Position numbers and translations under genes: made by a program
Assembly: GCA_964545715.1 (NCBI GenBank)
Contig: CAZJHX010000046.1
Coordinates: forward strand, 1-64,000
DNA: 64,000 nucleotides
Source: CAZJHX01 sp964545715
GTDB taxonomy: Bacteria > Myxococcota_A > UBA9042 > GCA-2863065
Direction: 5' to 3'
In this document: positions 17,237-28,994 of the stretch, piece by piece
How positions within the stretch are numbered: the first letter of the stretch is position 1
Layout: each line of letters starts with the position of its first letter
The notes under the pieces: generated by a model
What the model saw: the letters and a program-made list of their open reading frames with translations, nothing else
Database searches by the model: none
What the model was told of the DNA's origin: nothing

Positions 17237-19382
17237 ATGTCGGCTCCCGCTCCCAACGATCACATCAACCGCGTCTCGCGTGACCTGAACCTGCCCAACC
17301 GGGGCGTCGCCGCTGTGCTGCGGCTTCTGGACGACGGCGCCACCGTTCCCTTCATCGCCCGCTATCGCAAAGAGGCGACCGGCACGCTGGACGAGGTGCA
17401 GATCCGCGCGGTCGCCGAGCGCCGCACCGCGCTGGCCGAGCTGGATAAGCGCCGCAAGGCGGTGCTGAGCGCCATCGAGGAGCAGGGAAAGCTCACCGAC
17501 GATCTGCGCAAGCGACTCCTGGCCGCGGGAACGCGCGCCGAGGTCGAGGACCTGTACCTGCCGTACAAGCGCAAGCGCAGCACCCGTGCGTCCAAAGCGC
17601 GGGATGCGGGACTGGAGCCGCTGGCGCGACGGATCATCGCCCAGCCCAGGGATGGTCATCCCATGTCGGAGGCGCGGCGCTTTGTCAGCTCGGACCGCGG
17701 CATTGAGGACGCCGATGCGGCGCTTGCCGGTGCGCGCGACATCGTTGCAGAGCTGTTTGCCGAGCGGCCCGACGTGCGCGCGATGGTTCGTGAAAACTGC
17801 AATCGGTACGGCGTGCTGACGTCCAAGGTCGCGCGCACAAAGAGCGCGGAGCGCACACCGTTCGAGCAGTACTACGACTTTCGGGAGCCGCTGGGGCGCG
17901 TCAAGTCGCACCGGTTTCTGGCCGTCGCGCGTGGTGAGCGAGAAGAGGTGCTGCGCGTGCGGCTGGAGGTCGATGAGGATCGCCTGCTGCCGCGGATTCT
18001 TCGCCACGTGGGCCTGCAGCCGCGCTCGGCCTGGTCCGGCCAGCTGGAAGAGGCGGTGCGCGACGGCTTCAAGCGCCTCATGTTCCCAAGCGTCGAGAAA
18101 GAGGTGCGCTCGGCGATGAAGGAGGCCGCCGATCTCGAGGCCGTGGACATCTTCGCCCGCAATCTGCGCAACCTGCTGCTGCTGGCCCCGCTGGGCGGGC
18201 AGCCGGTGGTCGGCATCGATCCCGGTCTGCGGACCGGCTGCAAGTGCGCCGCGGTGGATTCGACCGGGCGCTACCAGGACACGATGACGATCTATCCGGC
18301 CCGCGGCAGCGATGCAGCAGAGCGGGCGCGGCAGGACGTGGCCTCGTTTGTGCGCCGCTACAAGCCCCGGGCAGTCGCTGTGGGCAACGGCACCGGCGGG
18401 CGCGAGACCGTGACGCTGGTGCGCGAGGCTTTGAAGGCCGCGGGCAGCGACGACGTCCTGGTGCTGGAGGTCAACGAGGCCGGAGCCAGCGTGTACAGCG
18501 CGTCCGACGTCGCCCGAGAAGAGCTGCCGGATTTGGACATCACGATCCGGGGCGCCGTTTCGATCGCGCGGCGGCTGCAGGATCCGCTGGCCGAGCTGGT
18601 GAAGATCGAGCCGAAGTCCATCGGTGTCGGGCAGTACCAGCACGACGTGAACCAGCCGCTGCTTCGGCGGAAGCTGGGCGAGGTGGTGGAGAGCTGCGTC
18701 AACCACGTCGGTGTGGAGCTCAACACGGCCAGCCCGGCGTTGCTCGGTCACGTGGCGGGCATCGGGCCGGCGCTGGCTGGGCGCATCGTTGCGCACCGGG
18801 ACAGCAACGGCGCATTTCGGCGCCGGCGCGATCTTCTGAAGGTCACGGGGCTGGGCGCGCGCACGTTCGAGCAGGCGGCCGGCTTTTTGAGGATTCGGGA
18901 CGGCTCGGACCCGCTGGACGCGTCCGCCGTGCACCCCGAGCGCTACGATCTGGTGCGTCGCATGGCGAAGGACCACGGCGCGACACCGGCCGACTTGATG
19001 GGCGATCCGGCGCGCGCGACGGCTATCGACATCCGCGCATACATCGCCGGTGATGTGGGCGAGCCGACCCTGCGAGACATCGTCGCGGAGCTGGCCAAGC
19101 CCGGTCGCGACCCGCGCAAGACGTTCGAGCCGCCCAAACGCCGCGACGATGTTCAGACGATGGACGATCTGCGCCCGGGCATGACCCTGGAGGGGGCGGT
19201 CACCAACGTCACCGGCTTTGGGGCCTTCGTCGACATCGGCGTGAAGCAGGACGGCCTGGTCCACATCTCACAGCTGGCGGACCGCTTTGTCCGCGACCCA
19301 CACGAGGTCGTGGCCGTCGGCGATCGCCTGACGGTCCGCGTCCTCGAGGTGGATCACCAGCGCAAGAGAATCTCGCTGACCG

Positions 19383-19402
<20 letters not shown>
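17237..19402 (+). CDS. tex: Transcription accessory protein Tex
   Basis: 721 residues, close to other Tex proteins. The N-terminal helical domain has the family phrase VPFIARYRKEATGTLDEVQ. A YqgF/RNase H-like fold follows (VVGIDPGLRTGCKCAAVD, about residue 320), then HhH motifs (LGHVAGIGPALAGRIVAHRD; DLLKVTGLGARTFEQAAGF, about 500-540). A C-terminal S1 RNA-binding domain follows (GMTLEGAVTNVTGFGAFVDIG...DGLVHISQLADRF, about 640-715). Tex acts on transcription complexes or RNA. It lies 22 nt after the small ORF and may share the sigma-54 transcript. The 3' end overlaps the convergent lectin lipoprotein gene by 20 nt. Confidence 0.96.
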
Positions 19403-21776
<2,374 letters not shown>

Positions 21777-21848
21777 CGTCTGACCTCACTTCAACAAATT
21801 TAGTTGGACACGTGAGGGGGTACGACCGCGCAAGACGTGCGGATCGAA

Positions 21849-22580
21849 TCAATCTTTTTCAGGAGAGAGAGACAGCGCTAAGGCGGCGTAGGTGGCCATC
21901 ATGCCCACCACCACCGGGCCGTGGCCGGCCAGCAGGTGAATCGGCTGTGTGATCGGGCAGTGCGTGCTGAGCGCGATGACGCCCGCGGTACCGGCGACAC
22001 CCGCCGCCAGGGCGATGCGGCGTGCAGCCCCGTGCTCCTCACGGTCCAGGCTGAACATCAGCAGGGCGATCGGCGCGCCCGCCCCCAGTCCGAACAAGAA
22101 GCAGGCGGTGGCGCGTGAGAACAGATCGTCGCCCGCGCCCGCCAGCGAGGCCGCGTGGCCCACGTGTGCCTGTGGAGCCAGGCCCAACGCAAACGGCGCC
22201 AGCACACATGCGGCAGCCGCAGCCAGCCACACCCAGCCGGGCAGGGGCGGCCGATGCGCCGGGCGAAGCGCGACCCAGAGCACCGACAGGTTCAAGATGG
22301 CGATTGCGCCCACCTCCAATGCGAACCGCGCGCCGGGATAGATGCCCATGTCGACCCGCCGCGTGGTCAGGCTGACGATCAGCGCGACCAGCGCCACGGC
22401 AAAAGCGCCCACAGCCAGGCGCAAAGAGGTCGGCTGGCCGCGCAGCCATGCCCTGACACCTTTTTCGTTTTCCACCTGCTCGGCGATAGCGGCGAAAAGC
22501 GCATCCGGATCGGGGCCGTTCGAGGCGGCGCCCTCCAGGGCTGCCAGCTCGTTGCGGTCGCTGTTTGTCTCGTTCTCCAC
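21849..22580 (-). CDS. Six-TM NrsF/DUF1109-like anti-sigma factor candidate
   Basis: 243 residues. The cytoplasmic N-terminus is about 55 residues (MENETNSDRNELAALEG), followed by six membrane segments (LRLAVGAFAVALVALIVSL is the first, GMMATYAALALSLS the last). The loop after TM5 contains STHCPITQPIHLLAGHG, a Cys/His cluster. The size, six TMs and position directly downstream of an ECF sigma gene match NrsF-type anti-sigma factors, which hold the sigma factor at the membrane. The Cys/His cluster could bind a metal or sense redox. The family assignment is by architecture, not by a diagnostic motif. Confidence 0.65.
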   Translation of the reverse strand: MENETNSDRNELAALEGAASNGPDPDALFAAIAEQVENEKGVRAWLRGQPTSLRLAVGAFAVALVALIVSLTTRRVDMGIYPGARFALEVGAIAILNLSVLWVALRPAHRPPLPGWVWLAAAAACVLAPFALGLAPQAHVGHAASLAGAGDDLFSRATACFLFGLGAGAPIALLMFSLDREEHGAARRIALAAGVAGTAGVIALSTHCPITQPIHLLAGHGPVVVGMMATYAALALSLSPEKD

Positions 22581-22608
22581 GGTCTAAACTTCCCTTCTAC
22601 GACCTTGC

Positions 22609-23172
22609 TTATCCCGACCCGCCGTGAATGGTTACACCCATCCCCGACAGAATATCCCGCAGCCGCCCATAGCCCCGGTGTGCGCGCACCTTCACCGCGC
22701 TCAACGACGCGCCGACAATCTTGGCCACCTCCGGAAACGGCACGCCCTCCAGCCAGTGCAGCTCGATGACCTCACGCTGGTTGTCCGGCAGCTGTGTCAG
22801 CGCCTCTCGCAGCTTCTGTGCCTGCTGCGTCTTCACCGGATCGTGCGCGTCCGCCACTGGGTCGGACCGGCCATCCAGCTCCAGCGCGTCCTCTCGGCGC
22901 CGCTTGAGCTTGCGCAGGTGCTGCCGCTTTACGTTCATGGCGATGGTCAGCAGCCACGGCCTCAGCCGCGCCCCCTGGCGAAAGTCGTTGCGCGCCCGGT
23001 GCAGCTGCAAAAACGTCTGCTGCACCATGTCGCCGCATGCCGCCTGGTTGCGCATGCCCCGATTCATCACTCGTGTCAGCAGCGGCCTGTAGCGGTCAAA
23101 CAGCGCCCGCAGCGCAGCGGTCTCGCCCGCGACATACGCCGCCATCAGCTCTTCGTCGGTCCGCTCGCTCAA
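22609..23172 (-). CDS. ECF-type RNA polymerase sigma factor
   Basis: 187 residues from the TTG at 23172, which overlaps the preceding stop (TTGA). An ATG at 23145 would remove the conserved start of region 2. Region 2 runs from DEELMAAYVAGETAALRALFDRY to RPWLLTIAMNVKRQHLRK (about residues 4-95). Region 4 is LREALTQLPDNQREVIELHWLEGVPFPEVAKIVGASLSAVKVRAHRGY (about 120-175, helix-turn-helix). It directs RNA polymerase to stress-type promoters, and the downstream six-TM gene is the likely anti-sigma. It is embedded among surface lipoprotein genes, which are the obvious candidate targets. Confidence 0.9.
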   Translation of the reverse strand: MSERTDEELMAAYVAGETAALRALFDRYRPLLTRVMNRGMRNQAACGDMVQQTFLQLHRARNDFRQGARLRPWLLTIAMNVKRQHLRKLKRRREDALELDGRSDPVADAHDPVKTQQAQKLREALTQLPDNQREVIELHWLEGVPFPEVAKIVGASLSAVKVRAHRGYGRLRDILSGMGVTIHGGSG

Positions 23173-25352
23173 AGGCAGCCGCCGCTGGACGTGTTCTGCT
23201 CGCCGTCCAGGCCGTCCGCGCCTTTGCTGTCGCCGTCTCCGCCGCCGATACCGCCGCTGCCCTGCGTCTCGAACGTATTGTCGCTGCATACCGGATCGGC
23301 GCCGGGCCCGAGATACAGCGCGTAGGCCACGCCGCCCGCGCCGCCCCCGCCTACGCCGCCCGGGCCGCCGTCGCCACCCTTGCCGCCGGCCGCACCGTCG
23401 GTCGCCTTGTCATGACCCGTGCCGCCTAATCCGCCTTTTTTGCCCGCGCCGCCGGTGCCGCCGATGCCTCCGGTGCCGCCATGGCCCCCATTCTTGTGCG
23501 CGATGATGTTGCCCTCGAGGATCGGCGTGCCCGCTACGACAAACACGCCGAACGAGCCTCCTCCGGCGCCGCCGCCCAAGCCGCCGTCGCCGCCACAGCC
23601 CGCCGAGCCTCCGCCGCCTCCGCCGCCGCCCCAGACCGCGCAGCCGAACGTGCCCCCGTCATCTCCGCCGCCGGATCCGCCGCCGGCGCCGCCCGAGCCA
23701 TGCGCGCCCACTCCACCGGGAGCGCCGCTCTCGCCCTTCCAAAGCCCAGTCGGGGTCACGGTCTGGGCGTTGCTCGCCCCCGCTCCCACGGGGCCCGCCA
23801 TCCCGGTTTGGCCGTCTTCGCCCACGGTGCCGGGCTGTCCGCCGACCGCGCCGCCCGGAGAGTCTGCGCCCGTCTCTCCCTTGGCGTCGTCGCACGACCC
23901 ATTGGCGCCCTTTCCGCCAGCACCGCCGTCATCCGGGCAGTTGGAGACGCCCGCGGGGCCGCCCTTGCCGCCATAGACCTCAAACTCGTTGCAGTTGCAG
24001 TCCGTGTCCGCGGTTGTGACGCCATCCGAGCCCTCCTGGCCGTCGCTGCCCTTGCCGCCGGTCGCGCCCACGCCGCCGTTGCCGCCGTTACCGCCCACGA
24101 TCACGCAGTCCACCAGCGCCGCGCCCTTGGCCCCGTTGATCCACACCGCATAGCTGCTGCCGGACGTCGTCGGGTTGCCGCCGCTGCGAATCGTCACCGT
24201 CGAGATCACCGTGGCGGCCCCCGCGTCACCGATAATCAGCGTGCGGATCCCGCCCTCCGGTTCGACCGCATCGTTGCTGATGATCGCCTCGTGCGCCGCC
24301 GGGTCTCGCGCCCACTCGCCGTCCGCGCTGAAGCCGCCAAACACGCTGATGCCGTCCAGTACCGTCACCTGCCCGTCGTACGTCCCCGCCGCCAGGTACA
24401 CGTGATGGCGGCCCTGCTCCGCCGCGGCCGCAAGGCCCTTTGGCACCGTCAGCAGCGGCTTGTCCATGGTGCCCGGGTTCGTGTCGTTGCCCGAGGGCGC
24501 CACAAACACCGCGTCCTCGATGTCGCCGTCGATCCCGTCGCAGTCAGCGTCCGTCAGTGCCGCGTCCGGCGTATCGGTCTCGCCCGCCTTGTCGCACTTG
24601 TACTCGCACCCGTTTTCGGGCTCGCCGTCCAGGTTGTAAAACCCGTCCAGGCACTCCCCCAGCGCGCACTCGCCGCCCTGACAGAGCGCCGTCGCGTTGG
24701 GGAACTCACATACCTTCCCGCACGAGCCGCAGTTCTCCGGGTCGCCGTCGTAGTCGGTCTCCGGTCCGCAGATGCACGAGCCGGAGTCCGGCACGCACTG
24801 GCCGCCATCACACGAAAAGTCCGGTGGGCACTCACCGCAGGACTGGCCGCAGAAGGTGCCGCCGCCGATCGTGATGCACTTGTCCTCGATGTCGCCGCAG
24901 TTCGCGTCGTTCAAACAGGGCGCGCACAGGTTGTTGATGTCCGGCAGGCAGATGTAGACGGGGTCTCCGCCCGGGCTCTCGAAGTACTTGCAGTCCCACG
25001 CATTGGGGCACTCCTCGACGCAAAAAACCGTGCACACCGACAGCCCGTCGCCCTCGCCGGACGGTACGCAGAAGCCGGATTCACAGTCGTCGTTGAGTTC
25101 GCATGGGCACAGAAAGCTGCCCGGGTCAGTCTCGCATGACACCACGTCGGGCCCGGTGTCGGGCGGTGGTGGGATGTCGGGCGGCGCCAGATCGGGCGGC
25201 GGCACGTAGTCGTTGGGTGGGCTCACCTCTTCCAGCTGCTCGGTGTCGACGGCGTCGGAGGCCTCGAGCGGCGGCTGCTCCACGATCTGTGGGTCGCCTC
25301 CGCACGCGACCAGGCATGCCGCCAGCGCCAGCTGTCCCAACGCCCGCGTCAC
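23169..25352 (-). CDS. Beta-helix lipoprotein with long Gly-rich repeat region
   Basis: 727 residues from the GTG at 25352, which overlaps the GDPD stop (GTGA) and opens on a lipoprotein signal (ALGQLALAACLVAC). Next is a Pro-rich linker (PPNDYVPPPDLAPPDIPPPP). Then come several Cys-rich EGF-like or disulfide modules (residues about 70-260) and a DUF1565-like beta-helix opening (VFVAPSGNDTNPGTMDKPLLTVPKGLAAA). A Gly-rich stretch of nearly 300 residues (GGNGGNGGVGATGGKG, GGAGGGSGGGDDGG) resembles PE_PGRS-like repeats. It ends in a short Cys-containing tail. It is probably a surface-exposed adhesin-like protein. Its stop overlaps the ECF sigma start, so the two genes are co-translated. Confidence 0.8.
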   Translation of the reverse strand: MTRALGQLALAACLVACGGDPQIVEQPPLEASDAVDTEQLEEVSPPNDYVPPPDLAPPDIPPPPDTGPDVVSCETDPGSFLCPCELNDDCESGFCVPSGEGDGLSVCTVFCVEECPNAWDCKYFESPGGDPVYICLPDINNLCAPCLNDANCGDIEDKCITIGGGTFCGQSCGECPPDFSCDGGQCVPDSGSCICGPETDYDGDPENCGSCGKVCEFPNATALCQGGECALGECLDGFYNLDGEPENGCEYKCDKAGETDTPDAALTDADCDGIDGDIEDAVFVAPSGNDTNPGTMDKPLLTVPKGLAAAAEQGRHHVYLAAGTYDGQVTVLDGISVFGGFSADGEWARDPAAHEAIISNDAVEPEGGIRTLIIGDAGAATVISTVTIRSGGNPTTSGSSYAVWINGAKGAALVDCVIVGGNGGNGGVGATGGKGSDGQEGSDGVTTADTDCNCNEFEVYGGKGGPAGVSNCPDDGGAGGKGANGSCDDAKGETGADSPGGAVGGQPGTVGEDGQTGMAGPVGAGASNAQTVTPTGLWKGESGAPGGVGAHGSGGAGGGSGGGDDGGTFGCAVWGGGGGGGGSAGCGGDGGLGGGAGGGSFGVFVVAGTPILEGNIIAHKNGGHGGTGGIGGTGGAGKKGGLGGTGHDKATDGAAGGKGGDGGPGGVGGGGAGGVAYALYLGPGADPVCSDNTFETQGSGGIGGGDGDSKGADGLDGEQNTSSGGCL

Positions 25353-26203
25353 CGGCCGACCACCCCGAGAAGCACGTCCGGCCGATCGGTGATGACCGCA
25401 TCCACACCCAGTCCGATCATGCGTCGCATGTCCGACTCGCGATTGACCGTCCACGTGAACACCGCAAACCCGCGCTCGTGAGCCATGCGCACCACCTGCG
25501 CCGTTGCCTTTTTGTAGCTCAGCCCAATCGCGCTGGTCCGCGCCCTGAGCGCTTGCCGAAAGACCTCTCGGAGCGCCGCCTCGTCGGTCGGCACCTCGTC
25601 CAGCAGCCAGCTGGTCGGGAGCAGGGGCTCCGCTTTTGCGATGGTGGCGACCGCCTCGCGGGAAAACGAGAACACGATCAGGTCGTCCGGCGCCACGCCC
25701 GACTCGCGGATGACCTTGAGCACCGGCAGGGCGGCATCGCGCTCCTTGATCTCGATGATGAAGCGCAGCTTGCCCTGAGTCAGGGCCAGCGCCTGCCGCA
25801 GCGTCGGCACTTTTTCGCCGGCGAACCGCTTGTCCTTCCAGGCGCCCGCGTCCAGCTCGACCAGCTCCGCCGTCGTCAGCGCGCTGACCGGCTTGTCGAC
25901 ACCGGTCGTGCGCTTCAGCGTGTCGTCGTGCATCAGCACGGGCACCCCGTCTTTGCTGAGCATCACGTCGCACTCCGCCATGTCGGCCCCGGCGTCGATG
26001 GCAAGCTTGTAGGCTGCGAGCGTGTTTTCGGGGGCGCGCCACGACCAGCCGCGATGCGCGACGACCAGCGGCCGGGTTCGCAGGTCCGCGTTGCCGGCAC
26101 GCAGCAGTGACTCAGTCACGGATGCCTCGTTTCGACTGCAGCCGCCGACCGCCACGGCGACAATGACCCACACGATTTGGCGCACCGCCGCACAGTACCA
26201 CAC
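25349..26203 (-). CDS. Glycerophosphodiester phosphodiesterase lipoprotein
   Basis: About 284 residues from the ATG at 26203. A GTG at 26185 is an alternative and gives a neater signal (VRQIVWVIVAVAVGGC). The GDPD fold is clear: VAHRGWSWRAPENTL (catalytic His-Arg-Gly), ECDVMLSKDGVPVLMHDDTL (metal-binding Glu/Asp and second His), RFIIEIKERD, and the final FTWTVNRESDMRRMIGLGVDAVITDRPD. It hydrolyses deacylated phospholipid head groups in the periplasm. It is the first gene of the minus-strand surface operon, and its stop overlaps the start of the next gene. Divergent to the TVP38-type gene. Confidence 0.92.
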   Translation of the reverse strand: MWYCAAVRQIVWVIVAVAVGGCSRNEASVTESLLRAGNADLRTRPLVVAHRGWSWRAPENTLAAYKLAIDAGADMAECDVMLSKDGVPVLMHDDTLKRTTGVDKPVSALTTAELVELDAGAWKDKRFAGEKVPTLRQALALTQGKLRFIIEIKERDAALPVLKVIRESGVAPDDLIVFSFSREAVATIAKAEPLLPTSWLLDEVPTDEAALREVFRQALRARTSAIGLSYKKATAQVVRMAHERGFAVFTWTVNRESDMRRMIGLGVDAVITDRPDVLLGVVGR

Positions 26204-26222
26204 ATGCTATCGTCACCCGACC

Positions 26223-26951
26223 TTGCCCGCTCTTCCCCGCAAAGCCCTGATCGCGCTGCTGTTGCTGGCTGTCGCCGGCGTCGGCGCGGCCTTTTTGCCC
26301 ATGCGCCAGCTCATCACAGATGCCGCCGGGTGGCTGCGGACTGCGGGTGTCGGCGGCATGCTGGCCTTCGCCGGCGCCTACGCGGTTCTGACCGTGATTT
26401 TTGTGCCGCGCGCAGCCCTCAATCTCATGGCGGGCTGGTTATACGGGGTGGCCGTCGGCACCGCGGCAGCCGTGACCGGCAGCATGTTCGGCGCCTGGAT
26501 CGCGTTTATCATCGGGCGGGTCTTCATGCCCGACGTCGTCGACAGGATGGTCACCGTCGGGCCCATCCGCGCGCTGGACGTCGTCGCCCGCCGCCACCCG
26601 ACCCGCCTGACCATGCTGTGGCACTTCTCATTGGTGCTGCCGTTCGCGTTTATCAACTACTACATGGGCGGCGCGCGCGTGAAGACGTTCGACTTTCTGC
26701 TGGGCAAGCTGATCGGCGTCTTTCCCGCCACCATGGCCTACGTGTATCTGGGCACGCTCGTGCCTGACCTGGTCGCGTTGGCTGAGGGCAGGCTGACCGG
26801 CGAGGCGCAGACCATGCGGGTGTGGATCAGCGTGGTGGGCGTCGCGATCACGGTGGCGGTCATGTTCTGGATCGGGCGGGTCGCTCAGCGCGCGCTCTCG
26901 GAGCTGGAGGTCAGCAGCCGGCCAGATCGCGAAGCAGCTGGATCTCGTTGA
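26223..26951 (+). CDS. TVP38/TMEM64 (DedA-like) family membrane protein
   Basis: 242 residues if started at the TTG at 26223, which lies just ahead of the first membrane segment (KALIALLLLAVAGVGAAFL). An ATG at 26163 adds 20 unlikely residues and overlaps the divergent GDPD start. Family features are the segment VPRAALNLMAGWLYGVAVGTAAAVTGSMFGAWIAFIIGR and, later, LPFAFINYYMGGARVKTFDFLLGKLIGVFPATMAYVYLG. This is the VTT/SNARE-associated domain of lipid-scrambling DedA relatives. There are five to six membrane segments. It overlaps the convergent HExxH lipoprotein gene by 41 nt. Confidence 0.85.
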   Translation: MPALPRKALIALLLLAVAGVGAAFLPMRQLITDAAGWLRTAGVGGMLAFAGAYAVLTVIFVPRAALNLMAGWLYGVAVGTAAAVTGSMFGAWIAFIIGRVFMPDVVDRMVTVGPIRALDVVARRHPTRLTMLWHFSLVLPFAFINYYMGGARVKTFDFLLGKLIGVFPATMAYVYLGTLVPDLVALAEGRLTGEAQTMRVWISVVGVAITVAVMFWIGRVAQRALSELEVSSRPDREAAGSR

Positions 26952-28146
26952 GCAGGTCGGGGTCCATCACCAGCTTCTCGATTTTCTTGTCGTTGATGCC
27001 CATCCCGGACATCCCCTCGGTGGCCTTGAGGTACAGCCACGCACGGCCCCAGATCGTCAAGATCGCGTCGCGCCAGCACTTGTCCTTGCTCAGCAGCGAG
27101 TAGACGCCTGGCTTCTGCGTACGGGCCATCCGCAGGTAGCGCGTGACGTACCACAAGAACGTGAGGATGCCGTCGCGGTCGCTGGCGCCGAAGCCGCCCT
27201 TCTGATCGTGGAAAGCGTACGCCACCGCCAGGGAGTTTACGTATTGCGTGGTCTCTTCGAGGACCATCGAGAAGCCCTGGTCACCCATGTCGAAGGTGCC
27301 GTCGGTCGAATCGCCGGAGAGGTAGGTGGTGCCGTAGAAGTCGCAGTCTCCACCGCCGCCGAATGTCGCGCACGGAGCGTAGAGCGGGGCGTACTCGTCC
27401 CCTTTCAGCAGCGACGCCGCAAACGTCTGGCCACTGGGTGGGGCGCCCCCGCCTTTGCAGGAGAACGCCAGGCTTTGGTTGATGATCATCTGCTGATTGA
27501 ACAGGTCCAGCAGGTCCGCCGTGTGGCCGCACTCGTGGACGACGGTGCCGATGCCCTTGAGCACGGATGAGGCGCTGCCTGTCCCGTAGGTCTGCAAGAA
27601 GAACTCGATGCAGTTCTGCGACGTGCCGTTGACCCCCTGGCCCTTGGCCATGTTCACCAGGTAGTAGCCGATGGGGTACCGCACCTCCAACACATCCAGC
27701 ACGAACTGCTGAAACGCCGCCGGTGAGAAGCTCGATATCAGGCCGGAGATGTCCGCGTCCTTGGGCGGCAGCGTCTCCTTGTATTGGCCGTCGATGCAGC
27801 TGGGGTCGACCTGCGCCGGCGGATCGCCGCCTGTGGGGTCGCCGCCTGTGGTGTCGCCGCCTGTGGTGTCGCCGCCTGTGGTGTCGCCGCCTGTGGTGTC
27901 GCCGCCTGTGGTCTCTGCACCCCCGGTATCGGTGGTGGCTGCGCCGGTGTCGGCGGTGGCTGTGCCGGTGTCGTCGGTGCCGGTCAGATCATCGGCCCCG
28001 GTGTCGCCGGTCGCTGCCGATCCGGTCGCATCGCTGCCGCCTATTGCATCGTTGGATTTAGAAGCTCTTCCGCCGCCTTCGGGGGAACACGCGCTGAACA
28101 ACAGCGCAAGACTGGAAAAACAGAGAAGGGCCTGCCAGCGCATCAT
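26911..28146 (-). CDS. Lipoprotein with HExxH zincin motif and TGGD spacer
   Basis: 411 residues. The ATG at 28146 follows GGAGG by 7 nt. Lipobox ALLFSAC. Residues about 35-120 form a DTG/TGGD low-complexity spacer. The folded part from about 130 contains VVHECGHTADLL (HExxH, about residue 210) and 80 residues later MVLEETTQYVNSLAVAYAFHD, whose Glu could be the third zinc ligand. That is a gluzincin-like arrangement, suggesting a secreted metallopeptidase. I cannot assign a peptidase family. Followed by LTFLWYVTRYLRMART and a C-terminal helix. It lies 69 nt downstream of the Cys-rich lipoprotein gene on the same strand. Confidence 0.75.
   Translation of the reverse strand: MMRWQALLCFSSLALLFSACSPEGGGRASKSNDAIGGSDATGSAATGDTGADDLTGTDDTGTATADTGAATTDTGGAETTGGDTTGGDTTGGDTTGGDTTGGDPTGGDPPAQVDPSCIDGQYKETLPPKDADISGLISSFSPAAFQQFVLDVLEVRYPIGYYLVNMAKGQGVNGTSQNCIEFFLQTYGTGSASSVLKGIGTVVHECGHTADLLDLFNQQMIINQSLAFSCKGGGAPPSGQTFAASLLKGDEYAPLYAPCATFGGGGDCDFYGTTYLSGDSTDGTFDMGDQGFSMVLEETTQYVNSLAVAYAFHDQKGGFGASDRDGILTFLWYVTRYLRMARTQKPGVYSLLSKDKCWRDAILTIWGRAWLYLKATEGMSGMGINDKKIEKLVMDPDLLNEIQLLRDLAGC
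27826..27915 (-). repeat. 15-bp tandem repeat encoding TGGD(T)
   Basis: Six copies of gccgcctgtggtgtc start at 27826, 27841, 27856, 27871, 27886 and 27901, with only two substitutions in all. They encode a Thr-Thr-Gly-Gly-Asp spacer on the minus strand between the lipid anchor and the putative peptidase domain. Confidence 0.85.
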
Positions 28147-28215
28147 CAAACTACCTCCGCTACCGCCGGGCGGGCGAAGGGTATCAGAACCGGGCTGATT
28201 CTGGGTAGGGTTTGC

Positions 28216-28926
28216 TTACTCGGGCGCGCAGTGCGCGGCCACGCAGGCGTCATAGACCTCGCCCATGTCCTCGCGGCACCTGTCCACGTTTTCCTCTTCA
28301 GCGATACACTGCAGATACGTCTTCTGGTCCAGCGCCTGGCACATCTCACGGCACGTGGGCGCTTTGGCCGGTGCGCCTGAGCCCTCGACGTCGATGTCGA
28401 CCGGGGGCCCGACCGTCGGCTCTTCACCGACAGGCGCGGGCGAGTCCACGCACTCGGCGCCGAAACAGGTCTGAAACACGTCGTCGCCCTCTTCCAGACA
28501 CGAGGCGTCGAAGCCATGCTCGGCGACGCAGTCTCTGGAGGCGATGCGCGCCTCGTGTGCGCAGTTGGCCGCGCACTGTGACTGCACCTGACGATGCGTG
28601 GCGCACAGCACCTCAACACAGATGGCGATCCGGTCGGTGGCGCGCGCCTCGCAGTCGATCCCGTCCATGTTGCTGTCGGGGTGAGCCGCGCAGGCCTCGA
28701 ACTCCGCTGTCCATTGCGCAGCGCAGCTGTCCTGGCACCGCGTGTCGGTGTTGGCGTGGATTGGCTCATCGAGCTGATCGGCGTCGGGCAGCCCGATCTC
28801 CGGCCACGCCGGGTCATCGAAGACCGAGCTTGCGGGCCCGCCGGCTACCGAGTGATCGTGGACCCCACAGCCACAAATGAGTGCGGCGGCGCCAATGACG
28901 GTTAAAAAGCTTCTGTTTGCGGACAT
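28216..28926 (-). CDS. Cys-rich lipoprotein
   Basis: 236 residues, lipobox ALICGC after a short signal (MSANRSFLTVIGAAALICGC). The mature chain has about 20 cysteines in helical disulfide pairs: CQDSCAAQWTAEFEACAAH, CVEVLCATHRQVQSQCAANCAHEA, CREMCQALDQKTYLQC, ending CVAAHCAPE. The repeating C-x3-C-x(10-13)-C spacing is seen in small extracellular helical modules of this kind of bacterium. No function assigned. It is the first gene of the pair with the HExxH lipoprotein. Confidence 0.72.
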   Translation of the reverse strand: MSANRSFLTVIGAAALICGCGVHDHSVAGGPASSVFDDPAWPEIGLPDADQLDEPIHANTDTRCQDSCAAQWTAEFEACAAHPDSNMDGIDCEARATDRIAICVEVLCATHRQVQSQCAANCAHEARIASRDCVAEHGFDASCLEEGDDVFQTCFGAECVDSPAPVGEEPTVGPPVDIDVEGSGAPAKAPTCREMCQALDQKTYLQCIAEEENVDRCREDMGEVYDACVAAHCAPE

Positions 28927-28994
28927 GATCTTTCCCCCCCGGGTGTCGATACGGGGCGATAGATGCGCAAGCCGCGTACCAGCTTTTGCGGCGC

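Noticed and set aside
23481..25139. 552-codon plus-strand frame over the beta-helix lipoprotein
   Set aside because: It is the antisense of a Gly-rich repeat gene. Its Ala/Arg/Val-only composition is the expected shadow.
25353..26042. Upstream in-frame extension of the beta-helix lipoprotein
   Set aside because: It would run antisense-like through the GDPD gene in another frame. The GTG at 25352 opens a perfect lipoprotein signal.
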